64,000 bases of DNA from the NCBI RefSeq assembly GCF_904846625.1, contig NZ_CAJHBL010000003.1:62001-126000 (forward strand), in the 5' to 3' direction. The translations under genes were made by a program, and so were the position numbers. The notes beneath the pieces are model-generated. The model had not been told where the DNA came from, did not search any database, and saw only the letters and a list, made by a program, of their open reading frames with translations. Below, piece after piece: positions 1 to 8,401 of the stretch; the stretch's first letter is position 1; every line of letters begins with the position of its first letter. Source of the DNA: Psychrobacter sp. JCM 18900 (GTDB lineage Bacteria; Pseudomonadota; Gammaproteobacteria; Pseudomonadales; Moraxellaceae).

Positions 1-828
1 CTAGTTGCTGAACATTTACAACGTTTGTGCGAGTACTTAACGATATCCGTGACTATCTACAGCACTTTAGATAGAGCGACTGTACAGCAGCTAAAAAATA
101 AATTAAAACAAGATGAGCAAACCGTCATTCCTGTCTTGTTATTAGATTATGAATACAGCGAATCCATCACCTTATCAGCTCATGCGAGCAACAAGTATAG
201 CGAGCAACAAGAAGCGTTAAACGACCTAGTCACTACGCCTTCACTACCGAAGATATTACTTAGCATGAAACTTGAAAGGCATATACCTTCTACTTTACTA
301 GGCCAATATGATGGATTTTTGACCAAACCCTTAGACGCAAGTTTACTACTTTCTGAACTGCTACGCTTAACCTTGTTTGCAAGGAAAACACTAGACATAT
401 TGGTCAAACATCAATATGACAGCAGTCTATCTTTTGTAGAAGATACACCTAAGAAAGAAATCTTGTCTCCACTGATTTTGGTCGTAGAAGACAGTCCTAC
501 TAACCAAAAGATAGCCTGTAAGATGTTAAGTAAGCTTGGTTATCGTAGTATTGTCGCAGAAGATGGACAGCAAGCACTCGAGAAACTCAAAAGCCAACGT
601 GAAGAAATTTCTTTGATTTTGATGGACTGCCGAATGCCCGTTATGGATGGCTTACAAGCCACACAAGTGATTCGCTCGCAAGGTGATAAAATACCAATTG
701 TGGCGCTAACTGCGAATAATACAGAAGAAGATCGCGAGGCCTGTATGCAAGTTGGTATGGACGAGTTTTTATCCAAACCCATTAGTAAAAAAGACTTAGA
801 ATCCGTTTTGCAGAGTTTTATACAATAA
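1..828 (+). CDS. Hybrid sensor histidine kinase, C-terminal part (receiver domains), cut by left edge
   Basis: The frame is open to base 1, so this is the 3' end of a longer gene. The last ~125 residues form a canonical response-regulator receiver: acidic pair in VVEDS, phospho-acceptor Asp in LILMDCRMPVMDG, Thr in VALTANN and Lys in FLSKP. The preceding ~130 residues resemble a second, degenerate receiver (VLLLDYEYS, then a terminal FLTKPLD). Kinases of the BarA/GacS type carry such tandem receivers, so a membrane sensor kinase is the likely parent, but its kinase core lies outside the window. No Hpt domain follows the last receiver; the protein stops right after it, so phosphotransfer would need a separate Hpt protein. 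Confidence 0.8.
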   Translation, partial: LVAEHLQRLCEYLTISVTIYSTLDRATVQQLKNKLKQDEQTVIPVLLLDYEYSESITLSAHASNKYSEQQEALNDLVTTPSLPKILLSMKLERHIPSTLLGQYDGFLTKPLDASLLLSELLRLTLFARKTLDILVKHQYDSSLSFVEDTPKKEILSPLILVVEDSPTNQKIACKMLSKLGYRSIVAEDGQQALEKLKSQREEISLILMDCRMPVMDGLQATQVIRSQGDKIPIVALTANNTEEDREACMQVGMDEFLSKPISKKDLESVLQSFIQ

Positions 829-844
829 ATCTCTAGTGCAAATA

Positions 845-897
845 AAAAATACCCTATCGATATCACTTAATCAAAATAATATCGATAGGGTCAAAAA
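845..897. terminator. Bidirectional terminator between the kinase gene and ribE
   Basis: A perfect 13-bp inverted repeat (ACCCTATCGATAT at 851-863 and its complement at 879-891) has an A-run on its left and A/T-rich sequence on its right. It lies between two convergent genes and can serve both. Confidence 0.7.
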
Positions 898-933
898 CTT
901 GGTGCGAGGATGATATTTCGGTAAGCTTAGTTG

Positions 934-1608
934 TTATTTCATAAACCCATTATCGGCCAAAAATGCTTCTGTGATTTGGCTTTGCGGGCTTGACGCGTTC
1001 ATACCGCCAGATTGAGATTTATTTAGTAGACGTTCTAGATAACGGGCAACGATATCTACTTCAATATTCACTTTGTTACCTACTAACCAATGCTTAGCAA
1101 TATTCGTCACTTGAGCAGTATGCGGAATGATATTTAGAGAGACAATATTGTCACGTACTAAATTGGTCGTTAGGCTAATACCATCTACTGTGATAGAGCC
1201 TTTGGTCGCTGTATAGTGCGCTAGCTCTTGCGGTATCTCAATCTCTATATAGATAGAACGAGCATCTTGTTGTAATTTGCTAACGACCCCTACTCCATCT
1301 ACATGACCAGCGACGATATGACCACCAAAACGAGTCGTTGGTAGCATGGCCTTTTCTAGATTGACGGTATGACCTGCTTTTAACCCTTCTAATGCTGTTC
1401 TAGCAATAGTTTCACGTGAGACATCAACAGAGTAGTAATTACTTCCGAGCTCCACCACAGTTAAACAAATACCATTTGATGCAATAGAATCGCCTAGCTT
1501 CACGTCACTGAAATCTAAGTCATCAGACTCTACCGTCAAACGTATGTCGCCACCTGTCGTCTGCATAGATTTAACTTTTCCAACGCTTTCTATAATTCCA
1601 GTAAACAT
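934..1608 (-). CDS. ribE: Riboflavin synthase alpha chain
   Basis: This 224-residue protein converts two 6,7-dimethyl-8-ribityllumazine molecules to riboflavin, the last step of riboflavin synthesis in the cytosol. The N-terminal MFTGIIESVG is diagnostic, and two lumazine-binding repeats follow (about 1-95 and 96-195; the second starts near HIVAGHVDGVG). Length fits the family (~200-220), with a short Gly/Ser/Gln-rich tail. The ATG has a good ribosome-binding site (GATGAGG). The ribD gene lies upstream on the same strand but is separated by 431 bp, so the two may be transcribed separately. A weak parS-like sequence overlaps codons for DVSRET near 1408-1423. Confidence 0.95.
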   Translation of the reverse strand: MFTGIIESVGKVKSMQTTGGDIRLTVESDDLDFSDVKLGDSIASNGICLTVVELGSNYYSVDVSRETIARTALEGLKAGHTVNLEKAMLPTTRFGGHIVAGHVDGVGVVSKLQQDARSIYIEIEIPQELAHYTATKGSITVDGISLTTNLVRDNIVSLNIIPHTAQVTNIAKHWLVGNKVNIEVDIVARYLERLLNKSQSGGMNASSPQSQITEAFLADNGFMK

Positions 1609-1823
1609 ATTATCCTCATCTCATTACTGTATTGCCTTCATAGGCGAATATTTTAGTTTATTAAATCAGCTATCAATTCTTTATCACAACTTGTTCAAAT
1701 AACTGATAGTGAAACATCGTTAGACTTGACCTTTAATAGGATAGATTGTGGATAAGTAAGGATAAATCAATAGAGGTATAGCTAGAAGTCGCTATAAATA
1801 CATAGTTATCCACAACAAACAAA

Positions 1824-1839
1824 AATTTCACATGAAACC
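1824..1839. promoter_or_regulatory. parS: parS-like site (degenerate)
   Basis: The core TTTCACATGAAAC matches the parS palindrome GTTTCACGTGAAAC except for the first base and one central base. It lies in the ribE-ribD gap. Confidence 0.45.
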
Positions 1840-1918
1840 TATTTATTTATAAATAGAATGCTAAGGTATTGATTTATATAAATATTTATTAAAATAATCG
1901 AGATATAAACATCTTTTG

Positions 1919-1934
1919 TGTTTCATGTGAAACA
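1919..1934. promoter_or_regulatory. parS: parS-like site
   Basis: TGTTTCATGTGAAACA, one mismatch to the consensus ParB-binding 16-mer TGTTTCACGTGAAACA. Non-coding. Confidence 0.7.
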
Positions 1935-1945
1935 AAGTTATACAC

Positions 1946-1961
1946 AGTTCCATGTGAAACA
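1946..1961. promoter_or_regulatory. parS: parS-like site (degenerate)
   Basis: AGTTCCATGTGAAACA, three mismatches to the consensus. It overlaps the last base of a weak DnaA box at 1938-1946. Confidence 0.45.
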
Positions 1962-2039
1962 CGTAAATCAATGACGTATTTACCCACGTTTTAAGCTTTT
2001 TTTTATAATTTGTGGAAAACCTACTTATACGAAGAATAT

Positions 2040-3095
2040 TTATAAAGGTAATAAGGTTAGTTTGAGATCTGGGCCAAGCTGCTGATGACGTTCTATATCA
2101 AACCGTAACTGCTGAGCAAGGGATATAGGATTGAAATCAACCATGGGACGTGCCTGTTCACCAAGTAAGCAAGGTGCTTGATATACGATTAACTCATCTA
2201 CCAACTGTTGACTCAAAAAGCTACCTGCAACGCTAGCACCTGCCTCCACCAACACATCATAGCAATGGTGCTCACTAACCAGTTTCGCCAACAACGTCGA
2301 CAAATCGTCTTCATGCCAATAGATAGTATCTGGATGCCGGCACAGCTGATAATCAGACTGTAAGCTGTGCTTTAAACGCTGACGCCTATCAAGTATGAAT
2401 ATTTTGGGATTAGGTATTTTTTCAGGTGGCACTCCCAACTGTTCTGAGCGCACGTTGAGCTGTGGGTTATCAGTTATTACGGTTTCACTACCTGTAATAA
2501 TCGCGCCACTTTGTGCTCGTAATTTTTGTACATCTTCGCGAGCAACTGTCGAGGTAATCCACTTTGATTCACCAGATGCCATCGCTGTACGGCCGTCTAG
2601 ACTCGTCGCTATTTTCAATCGTACATAGGGCATCTGAGTGCGCATAGCTTTTAGAAAACCACGGTTTAGTACCTCTGCCTGTTCTGTCAGGACACCGACT
2701 GTTACCTCAATACCAGCTTGCTCTAATAGTTTCACACCGCGACCTGCTACCTGCGGATTAGGATCTAGACCTGCAATCACAACGCGTTTCACACTCGCGG
2801 CAATCAGCGCCAACGCACATGGTGGTGTACGTCCCATATGACTACATGGCTCTAATGTTACGTAAGCAGTTGCCCCTGCTGCCTGTGTACCAGCCTCTTT
2901 CAGCGCAAATACTTCTGCATGTGGCTCACCAGCTTTCGGATGAAATCCTTGACCCACAATCTGATCTGCTTGAACAATAACGCAGCCTACTGCAGGATTG
3001 GGTCTAGTAGTATACAAACCGCGCTTTGCTTGTTCGATAGCAAGCATCATAAAGTAGCGGTCTTGTGCATCTTGAGCATGGCTTTGAATAGACAT
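2040..3095 (-). CDS. ribD: Bifunctional riboflavin deaminase/reductase RibD
   Basis: A 351-residue two-domain enzyme. The N-terminal deaminase domain (about 10-150) carries the zinc ligands in GEPHAEVFAL and EPCSHMGRTPPC and deaminates the pyrimidine intermediate made from GTP. The C-terminal reductase domain (about 155-350, from PYVRLKIATSLDGRTA) reduces its ribosyl side chain using NADPH. Length is typical. It follows nrdR on the same strand with a 126-bp gap; nrdR-ribD is a common gene pair. No strong ribosome-binding site precedes the ATG. No FMN riboswitch is visible upstream. Confidence 0.95.
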   Translation of the reverse strand: MSIQSHAQDAQDRYFMMLAIEQAKRGLYTTRPNPAVGCVIVQADQIVGQGFHPKAGEPHAEVFALKEAGTQAAGATAYVTLEPCSHMGRTPPCALALIAASVKRVVIAGLDPNPQVAGRGVKLLEQAGIEVTVGVLTEQAEVLNRGFLKAMRTQMPYVRLKIATSLDGRTAMASGESKWITSTVAREDVQKLRAQSGAIITGSETVITDNPQLNVRSEQLGVPPEKIPNPKIFILDRRQRLKHSLQSDYQLCRHPDTIYWHEDDLSTLLAKLVSEHHCYDVLVEAGASVAGSFLSQQLVDELIVYQAPCLLGEQARPMVDFNPISLAQQLRFDIERHQQLGPDLKLTLLPL

Positions 3096-3221
3096 AAGGC
3101 TAGGCTTAATAAATGATTGAGGGTTCTATATAAGAAAATAAGCGTTGAAAGCTGATTGGTAATTCTGATTAGTAATTAGGAAACACTTATCAACTAGGGA
3201 CTACTTAAAAGCTTACTTCGC

Positions 3222-3680
3222 TTACTTTTCATTTGGACGAATATTGGCAATTTCTTGATGAAATGCATCGATATCTTGAAAGTCGCGATACACACTGGCA
3301 AAGCGTACATAGGCGACATCATCCAAAGTTTTGAGTTCACTCATGATGATTTCACCCAAGACCTTACTACTGATTTCTCGCTCACCCATCTGCCTAACAC
3401 GCTTTTCAATACGACTAATCATCGCCTCTTGTTCATCGATAGTGATAGGACGCTTTTGTAAGGGTAGTAAAATAGAACGTCGCAGCTTTTCATTGTCATA
3501 AGGTTCAATCTTATTGCTTGATTTGATAATCCTTGGCATAACAACTTCTACCATCTCAAAAGTCGTAAAACGTTCTTGGCAGCTGTTACACGAACGGCGT
3601 CGACGCACTTGTGCCCCTTCCGCAGCAAGACGTGAGTCAATAACCTTGGTCTCTGACGCATTACAGTACGGACAGTGCAT
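3222..3680 (-). CDS. nrdR: Transcriptional repressor NrdR
   Basis: This 152-residue repressor of ribonucleotide reductase genes binds ATP/dATP and senses nucleotide state. The N-terminal zinc ribbon uses Cys pairs in MHCPYC and CNSC. An ATP-cone follows, with the conserved segment VVMPRIIKSSNKIEPYDNEK. Length matches the family (~150). It lies between mnmE and ribD, all leftward. No nrd gene or obvious NrdR-box pair lies in this window. Confidence 0.95.
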   Translation of the reverse strand: MHCPYCNASETKVIDSRLAAEGAQVRRRRSCNSCQERFTTFEMVEVVMPRIIKSSNKIEPYDNEKLRRSILLPLQKRPITIDEQEAMISRIEKRVRQMGEREISSKVLGEIIMSELKTLDDVAYVRFASVYRDFQDIDAFHQEIANIRPNEK

Positions 3681-3766
3681 AGCATTTCCTTATTTTACGA
3701 TTGAGAATAAGAGTAGTGTTTTCAAGATAGCTAATTTATTAAATAATAAAAAACACCATTTACCCG

Positions 3767-5230
3767 TTATTTACCAATACAAAAGCTGCCGAATATTTTA
3801 CCCAATAAGTCATCAGCACTAAACTCACCTGTAATCTCACCCAAACTTTGCTGTGCTTGACGTAAACTATCAGCAACTAATTCACCCGCTTCAAACACGG
3901 TTAATTGTTCATGAGCTTCTGCCAAGAAATTAGCAGTTCGTCTAAGGGCATCTAAATGTCTGGTACGAGCGATTAAACTATTCTCTGGTGGATGAAAGCC
4001 TACTTTCTCACATAGTGCTTCAACCAAATTATCAATACCAACACCTGTTTCACATGAAACATTAACTTGCTGATAGCCTCTATTTTTAATTTCAGCTTGG
4101 GTCATAGCCGCACTTTCTTCTCTATCATTATTGCTCAATAAATCGCTCTTATTAGCAATGATTAGTAAGCGTTTAGCTTCTGGCAGTTCACCAAATAACT
4201 GTTCAGCAAGCTGCAACGGTGTGCTCTCTTCTTCAACATCGCGAGTCACATCATAGACCATTAGTAGCATATCAGCTTGTGTGATGGCAGTACGGGCACG
4301 CTCAATTCCGATACGCTCCACAGTATCTTCTGTCTCGCGTAGGCCTGCCGTATCGGTCAAATGTAGCGTCAGACCATTGAGTACGACTGTCTCTTGCAGC
4401 GTATCACGTGTAGTACCGGCGACATCAGTTACGATAGCACGCTCTTGCCCTGCAAGGCGGTTGAGCAAGCTAGATTTACCTGCGTTTGGCCTACCTGCTA
4501 GCACGACATGGATACCGTCGCGCAAAAGCTGACCTTGCTTTGCCGTTACTAAGACTTGTTGTATCTTATCTTGCGTTTGCTCAAGTTTACTTTGTATGAC
4601 GCCATCAGACAAAAAGTCCACGTCTTCTTCGTCGGGGAAATCAATCGCTGCTTCAACATGTAAACGAAGATGAATGAGTTGTTCTAATAACTGGTTAATC
4701 TTCTGTGAAAACTCACCACTTAAAGAACGAATCGCACTACTGGCCGCGGCAGCACTGGTTGCATCAATCGCATCAGCGATCGCTTCTGCCTGAACCAAGT
4801 CCAACTTATCATTATCAAAGGCACGGTAAGAGAACTCTCCTGCACTCGCTTGCTTGGCACCTAGCTCAAAAACTCTTGCAAGCAACTGGTTTTGCAAAAT
4901 AACACCACCATGCCCTTGTAGCTCAATAACGTCCTCACCTGTGAATGAATGCGGACCTTTGAAAAACAAGACCAATCCCTCATCAATGACAGTGCCATCA
5001 GCTTGATAGAAACGACAAAAGCTGGCCATCCGCGGCGTAAAAGTAGACTTACCTGTTAGAGCGCATGCCATGTCGTAAGCACGACTACCTGATAGACGTA
5101 TGACACCCACACCTCCTCGCCCAAGCGGCGTTGCAATCGCAGCAATTGTGGCCAATCCAGATGTATTAGACTTTTCAGAAGAATTAGGTACGGCTAATGC
5201 TGTCTCTAAGGAATCCACAATGACTCTCAA
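3767..5230 (-). CDS. mnmE: tRNA modification GTPase MnmE
   Basis: This 487-residue GTPase acts with MnmG to install the 5-(carboxymethyl)aminomethyl group on wobble U34 of certain tRNAs. The N-terminal formyl-folate-binding domain begins at IAAIATPLGRGGVGVIRLSG. The helical domain holds an inserted G domain: P-loop GRPNAGKSS near 246, DTAGLRE, and NKSD. The C-terminal CIGK, carrying the essential Cys, is present. The first ~25 residues extend beyond most homologues, so the true start could be slightly downstream. A parS-like palindrome lies within the coding sequence at VSCET. The partner gene mnmG, often adjacent, is absent from the window. Confidence 0.95.
   Translation of the reverse strand: MRVIVDSLETALAVPNSSEKSNTSGLATIAAIATPLGRGGVGVIRLSGSRAYDMACALTGKSTFTPRMASFCRFYQADGTVIDEGLVLFFKGPHSFTGEDVIELQGHGGVILQNQLLARVFELGAKQASAGEFSYRAFDNDKLDLVQAEAIADAIDATSAAAASSAIRSLSGEFSQKINQLLEQLIHLRLHVEAAIDFPDEEDVDFLSDGVIQSKLEQTQDKIQQVLVTAKQGQLLRDGIHVVLAGRPNAGKSSLLNRLAGQERAIVTDVAGTTRDTLQETVVLNGLTLHLTDTAGLRETEDTVERIGIERARTAITQADMLLMVYDVTRDVEEESTPLQLAEQLFGELPEAKRLLIIANKSDLLSNNDREESAAMTQAEIKNRGYQQVNVSCETGVGIDNLVEALCEKVGFHPPENSLIARTRHLDALRRTANFLAEAHEQLTVFEAGELVADSLRQAQQSLGEITGEFSADDLLGKIFGSFCIGK
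4046..4061. promoter_or_regulatory. parS: parS-like site inside mnmE
   Basis: TGTTTCACATGAAACA, one mismatch to the consensus; on the minus strand it encodes part of VSCET in MnmE. Confidence 0.65.
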
Positions 5231-5328
5231 TGTTTAAAAGCTCCATTATAGACGTCTGGACTCATACTGACAAAGCAAACTTTGAAAGGTAGCCGCAACA
5301 GACATATTTTCGTTTCAATATTTATAAA

Positions 5329-5378
5329 CTGTGGATAATGTTGATAAGCTGTGGATAACATTTACTACTTATCCACCA
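5329..5378. other. Cluster of three DnaA boxes between mnmE and yidC
   Basis: TGTGGATAA at 5330-5338 and 5350-5358, then the inverted near-match TTATCCACC at 5369-5377. They lie in a 205-bp gap just beside the yidC terminator, about 3.3 kb from the main origin. Confidence 0.65.
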
Positions 5379-5382
5379 TCTA

Positions 5383-5414
5383 TAAAAAAACCACCGCTTG
5401 CGCGATGGTTTTTT
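5383..5414 (-). terminator. Rho-independent terminator after yidC
   Basis: On the minus strand the stem ACCATCGC / GCGGTGGT (one G-U pair) with a GCAA tetraloop is followed by a run of seven T. It separates yidC from mnmE. Confidence 0.85.
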
Positions 5415-5435
5415 ATATTTCTGACAAAGAATTAA

Positions 5436-7118
5436 TTAATCGACCACTTTTACCGTACGACGCTTTTGCTCTTCATCTACTTTCTTATTGACGATATATT
5501 GCTGAGTCATACTAAACAAGTTATTGACTGTCCAATATAAAACCAAACCTGCTGGGAAGAATAGCATGAACGCAGTAAAGATAATCGGCAAGAACTTCAT
5601 GACTTTTGCTTGCATCGGATCTGCTGGCTGCGGGTTCAACTGCTGCTGTACAAACATCGACGCACCCATTAGCAACGGCAAGATAAACCATGGATCCATC
5701 GCTGATAGATCTTGAATCCACAAAATCCATGGTGCATGACGCAGCTCGACACTCTCTACCAATACCCAATATAAGGCTAAGAAAATCGGCATCTGCATCA
5801 AGATGGGTAGGCAACCTGCCATCGGATTGACTTTTTCTTCTTTGTATATCGCCATCATCTCTTGCGACATTTTCATACGATCATCGCCATGCTCTTCTTT
5901 AAGCACTTTGAGTCTTGGCGCAATGGCACGCATTTTAGCCATCGAGTAGTAGCTCTTATTAGAGAACCACATCAAGGCAATTTTTACTAAGATAGTCAGT
6001 AAAATAATTGACCAACCCCAGTTACCAACAACCTTATGCACACCTTCCAAGATAGCAAACAAGACCTTTGATATTGGCCACAGCAGACCATAATCAACTG
6101 TTTTATTAAGGCCTACCGCAACGTCTTTTAGCTCAGATTGAACTTTTGGACCTGCATATAGTGTTGCATTTAAAGTAACTTGTTTGTTTGGTGCTACGTT
6201 CACTGGTTGGCTATTGAAGCCGATAAAGTAATCACTACCTGTTTCACGAGTGAAGAATTTGCCAGTGAAGTTTTCAGGTGTCCAAGCAGAAACAAAGTAA
6301 TGCTGTACGATACCAACCCAGCCTTTATCGCTAGTGGTCGTCAACTCGCCGTCACTAAAGTCACCAAATTTCAGTTTATTATAAGGATCATCCGGTGTAC
6401 CCCAAGCGCCGCCTAGATAAGTCGCCATGCTTAGCGCGCCTTTATCAGACATACCAGGATCTTTACTATCATCACGCTTTAATTGCGCAAACATCTGACC
6501 TTGCCAAGCATTGGTAGACGCGTTTTGGATTTGATAGCTAATATCGATTGGATATTTATTTTCAGTGAAAGTGAAAGTCTTGGTAATCGTCACACCGTCT
6601 TTCTTATAAGTAAGCGGCACTGACAACGTTTGCTGTCCATCTTCCATCACATAATTGTTAGCAGTATGGTTATAAGTCGCTCTACCTTCTGCTGTATCAA
6701 TACCGTTCTGACCAATAAGTCCAGATTGAGCCACATACACACGGTTACTGTTGTTTTCTAACAATACGAAAGGCTTATCGCTATCGAGCGTTGCGTCATA
6801 CTGCTTGAGTGCAGCATAAACAATATCACCGCCTTCTGGATTGATTTTTATATCATAGCGATCAGTTGTTACCGTGATTAGACCAGCGTTTTTCGCAGGA
6901 GTCGCTGTCACAGCACTATTATCCACAGGTAATGTCTGTACCGGGATATCACCTGCTGCACCAGTAGTAGAAGGAATGTCAGCACCTACCGAACTTGTAG
7001 TTTCTGGCACCGCATCTACAGCTGGAGCATCGGCATAATCATCTCGCCATGCCAAAATCAGCAGATAAGCGGTAATTAGCATCGCAATGATGATCATCAC
7101 CCGAAATATCTTTTGCAT
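5436..7118 (-). CDS. yidC: Membrane protein insertase YidC
   Basis: This 560-residue inner-membrane insertase folds and inserts membrane proteins alone or with SecYEG. The first ~20 residues form a transmembrane helix, followed by a large periplasmic beta domain (about 60-345) preceded by an Ala/Thr/Pro-rich linker. The conserved 60KD_IMP core comes next (about 365-545: WGWSIILLTILVKI, then QMPIFLALYWVLVES and the last helices). The tail is basic (KRRTVKV), suited to ribosome contact. Length is typical of Gram-negative YidC. It belongs to the conserved rpmH-rnpA-yidD-yidC cluster, but a 215-bp gap separates it from yidD. One DnaA box lies within the gene at 6919-6927. Confidence 0.97.
   Translation of the reverse strand: MQKIFRVMIIIAMLITAYLLILAWRDDYADAPAVDAVPETTSSVGADIPSTTGAAGDIPVQTLPVDNSAVTATPAKNAGLITVTTDRYDIKINPEGGDIVYAALKQYDATLDSDKPFVLLENNSNRVYVAQSGLIGQNGIDTAEGRATYNHTANNYVMEDGQQTLSVPLTYKKDGVTITKTFTFTENKYPIDISYQIQNASTNAWQGQMFAQLKRDDSKDPGMSDKGALSMATYLGGAWGTPDDPYNKLKFGDFSDGELTTTSDKGWVGIVQHYFVSAWTPENFTGKFFTRETGSDYFIGFNSQPVNVAPNKQVTLNATLYAGPKVQSELKDVAVGLNKTVDYGLLWPISKVLFAILEGVHKVVGNWGWSIILLTILVKIALMWFSNKSYYSMAKMRAIAPRLKVLKEEHGDDRMKMSQEMMAIYKEEKVNPMAGCLPILMQMPIFLALYWVLVESVELRHAPWILWIQDLSAMDPWFILPLLMGASMFVQQQLNPQPADPMQAKVMKFLPIIFTAFMLFFPAGLVLYWTVNNLFSMTQQYIVNKKVDEEQKRRTVKVVD
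6919..6927. promoter_or_regulatory. DnaA box inside yidC
   Basis: TTATCCACA, a perfect consensus DnaA box, in the part coding for the periplasmic linker. It may be incidental. Confidence 0.4.
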
Positions 7119-7275
7119 AAACCTTTCCTAGATTAAAAAATTAGGGAATGAAAAATTAGGGCATGTGTCATGACTGTACTACACAGCTGTCCTGTCACAT
7201 TGCAACTGAATTAGTAGTCATTTACATAAAATGTGCATCATTTTACTAAAAATCTGTCTCAAATGATACCAAGAG

Positions 7276-7295
7276 TGTGGATAACTTGTGGGTAA
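7276..7295. promoter_or_regulatory. DnaA box pair upstream of yidC
   Basis: TGTGGATAA (7276-7284) followed closely by TGTGGGTAA (7287-7295), in the same orientation, in the yidD-yidC gap. Confidence 0.5.
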
Positions 7296-7333
7296 CTTAA
7301 CAGAGTATCTATCTGAGACTAGAGAAAGCGACT

Positions 7334-7714
7334 TTATATTGATTTCATCAAATGATTAAGCTGTGAAACATAGCTAGTATTGTCTCGATAGACACCCAAA
7401 CCCTGGGTGTCAGTATTTGGTACATTATTAAAAGATATATATTGATAGCTATAAGAAGCTAATGGTAAGGGTACAAAGTCTATGCCATGCCCGCCTAACG
7501 GGTGACACCTACTAAGACGTTTTAACAACAACCAACCACCCTTACGGGTGCCATGCCATGTCAAAGCTTGTTTGCCATAATTTGAGCATGTCGGATAATA
7601 GCGACAACGAGCAGGTATTACAGGACTAACTATTTTTTGATAAAAAACAATTGAATTAAAAAATAATTTATATAAAATTTTATTTATATTTTTTATTTTT
7701 AATAAAATATTCAT
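7334..7714 (-). CDS. yidD: Membrane protein insertion efficiency factor YidD, with C-terminal extension
   Basis: The first ~80 residues are a typical YidD: a hydrophobic N-terminal stretch, [27 protein letters not shown], and [24 protein letters not shown], with the conserved Cys residues. YidD assists YidC-dependent insertion at the inner membrane. Most YidD proteins end soon after the GGxGxDxVP motif, but this one continues about 45 residues with no motif I recognise ([12 protein letters not shown]). The first 25 codons are extremely AT-rich. The start codon lies 1 bp after the rnpA stop, so the two genes are translationally coupled. Confidence 0.93.
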   Translation of the reverse strand: MNILLKIKNINKILYKLFFNSIVFYQKIVSPVIPARCRYYPTCSNYGKQALTWHGTRKGGWLLLKRLSRCHPLGGHGIDFVPLPLASYSYQYISFNNVPNTDTQGLGVYRDNTSYVSQLNHLMKSI

Positions 7715-7715
7715 T

Positions 7716-8087
7716 TTATTTTTTTTCTATTTTATTAAATATATTAATTATTTGATTTTTTATTTCTTTATTATCTATATCTTTAATAGGTTTTTTAACA
7801 ATAAAAACAATATCTTTATTTTCCATCTTAAAAGCTTTGGTACGGAACTCTTCACGCACATATCTTTTGATTAGATTACGAGCGACAGCAGTAGGTACTT
7901 TACGCTTGGTAATAGCCATACCGACTCGCGGCTGTGCATGCTCGTTGGCGCGTACAAAAGCCATTAAATGACTCTGATGAATCTTGCGCTCAGGTGCGTC
8001 AAATACCTCACGAAAGGCTGCAGGAGTAAGCAGGCGTTGCTGTTTAGTGAAACTAGCTGCAGGTGTATCTGATAGAGTATTGGACAT
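7716..8087 (-). CDS. rnpA: Ribonuclease P protein component
   Basis: This 123-residue basic protein is the cofactor of the RNase P ribozyme that trims tRNA 5' leaders. The family signature appears as [17 protein letters not shown], preceded by [15 protein letters not shown]. The N-terminal part [16 protein letters not shown] is standard. The C-terminal tail is rich in Lys, Asn and Ile ([22 protein letters not shown] region) and strikingly AT-rich in its DNA, unlike the first two-thirds of the gene. It follows rpmH on the minus strand, separated by a hairpin that probably attenuates read-through. Confidence 0.96.
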   Translation of the reverse strand: MSNTLSDTPAASFTKQQRLLTPAAFREVFDAPERKIHQSHLMAFVRANEHAQPRVGMAITKRKVPTAVARNLIKRYVREEFRTKAFKMENKDIVFIVKKPIKDIDNKEIKNQIINIFNKIEKK

Positions 8088-8140
8088 AGTACAACCTAGT
8101 AGAATAACGATAGGAGAAATAATAACAAATTATAGAGACA

Positions 8141-8166
8141 AAAAAAGCGCCGATGCGGGCGCTTTT
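8141..8166 (-). terminator. Hairpin between rpmH and rnpA
   Basis: AAAAGCGCC (8143-8151) pairs with GGCGCTTTT (8158-8166) over a 6-base loop; on the minus strand it is followed by T-rich sequence. It probably lowers rnpA expression relative to rpmH. Confidence 0.7.
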
Positions 8167-8266
8167 AATATATGGCTAAGTGTCAGTTGTGATGATTGAC
8201 TATCGCAATCTATAAACAATAGGAACACAACAAGCACTATTAGCCATGCTTATCGCAATCTACTGA

Positions 8267-8401
8267 TTATACAGTAAGGCGATGACGTCCTTTAGCGCGG
8301 CGACGAGCTAAGACCTGACGGCCTTTTTTAGTTGCCATACGAGCACGGAAACCGTGAGTACGTTTACGCTTGATCACGCTTGGTTGGAATGTACGTTTCA
8401 T
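8267..8401 (-). CDS. rpmH: 50S ribosomal protein L34
   Basis: This 44-residue very basic protein starts [19 protein letters not shown] and ends [12 protein letters not shown], the standard L34 sequence. It was too short for a long-ORF search but is unmistakable. It is the first leftward gene from oriC, the conserved position of rpmH in gammaproteobacteria. The ATG (complement of 8399-8401) is preceded by AGGTGAG. Confidence 0.98.
   Translation of the reverse strand: MKRTFQPSVIKRKRTHGFRARMATKKGRQVLARRRAKGRHRLTV

Larger units (their letters stand above)
1609..2039. other. Gene-free region with DnaA boxes and three parS-like sites
   Basis: 431 bp, AT-rich, no plausible gene. It contains DnaA boxes TGTGGATAA (1747-1755) and TTATCCACA (1806-1814), a weaker TTATACACA (1938-1946) and a related TGTGGAAAA (2011-2019), interleaved with parS-like palindromes at 1824-1839, 1919-1934 and 1946-1961. 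It also holds the ribE promoter region, though no clear -35/-10 pair was found. This is not the main origin, which lies next to dnaA, but it may bind DnaA and ParB. Confidence 0.65.

Noticed and set aside
1408..1423. parS-like word inside ribE
   Set aside because: AGTTTCACGTGAGACA breaks the palindrome by one inner base and codes conserved residues (SRET), so it was not listed as a site.
8203..8262. Direct repeat TATCGCAATCTA in the rpmH-rnpA gap
   Set aside because: Two short copies 49 bp apart; too short to claim as an element.
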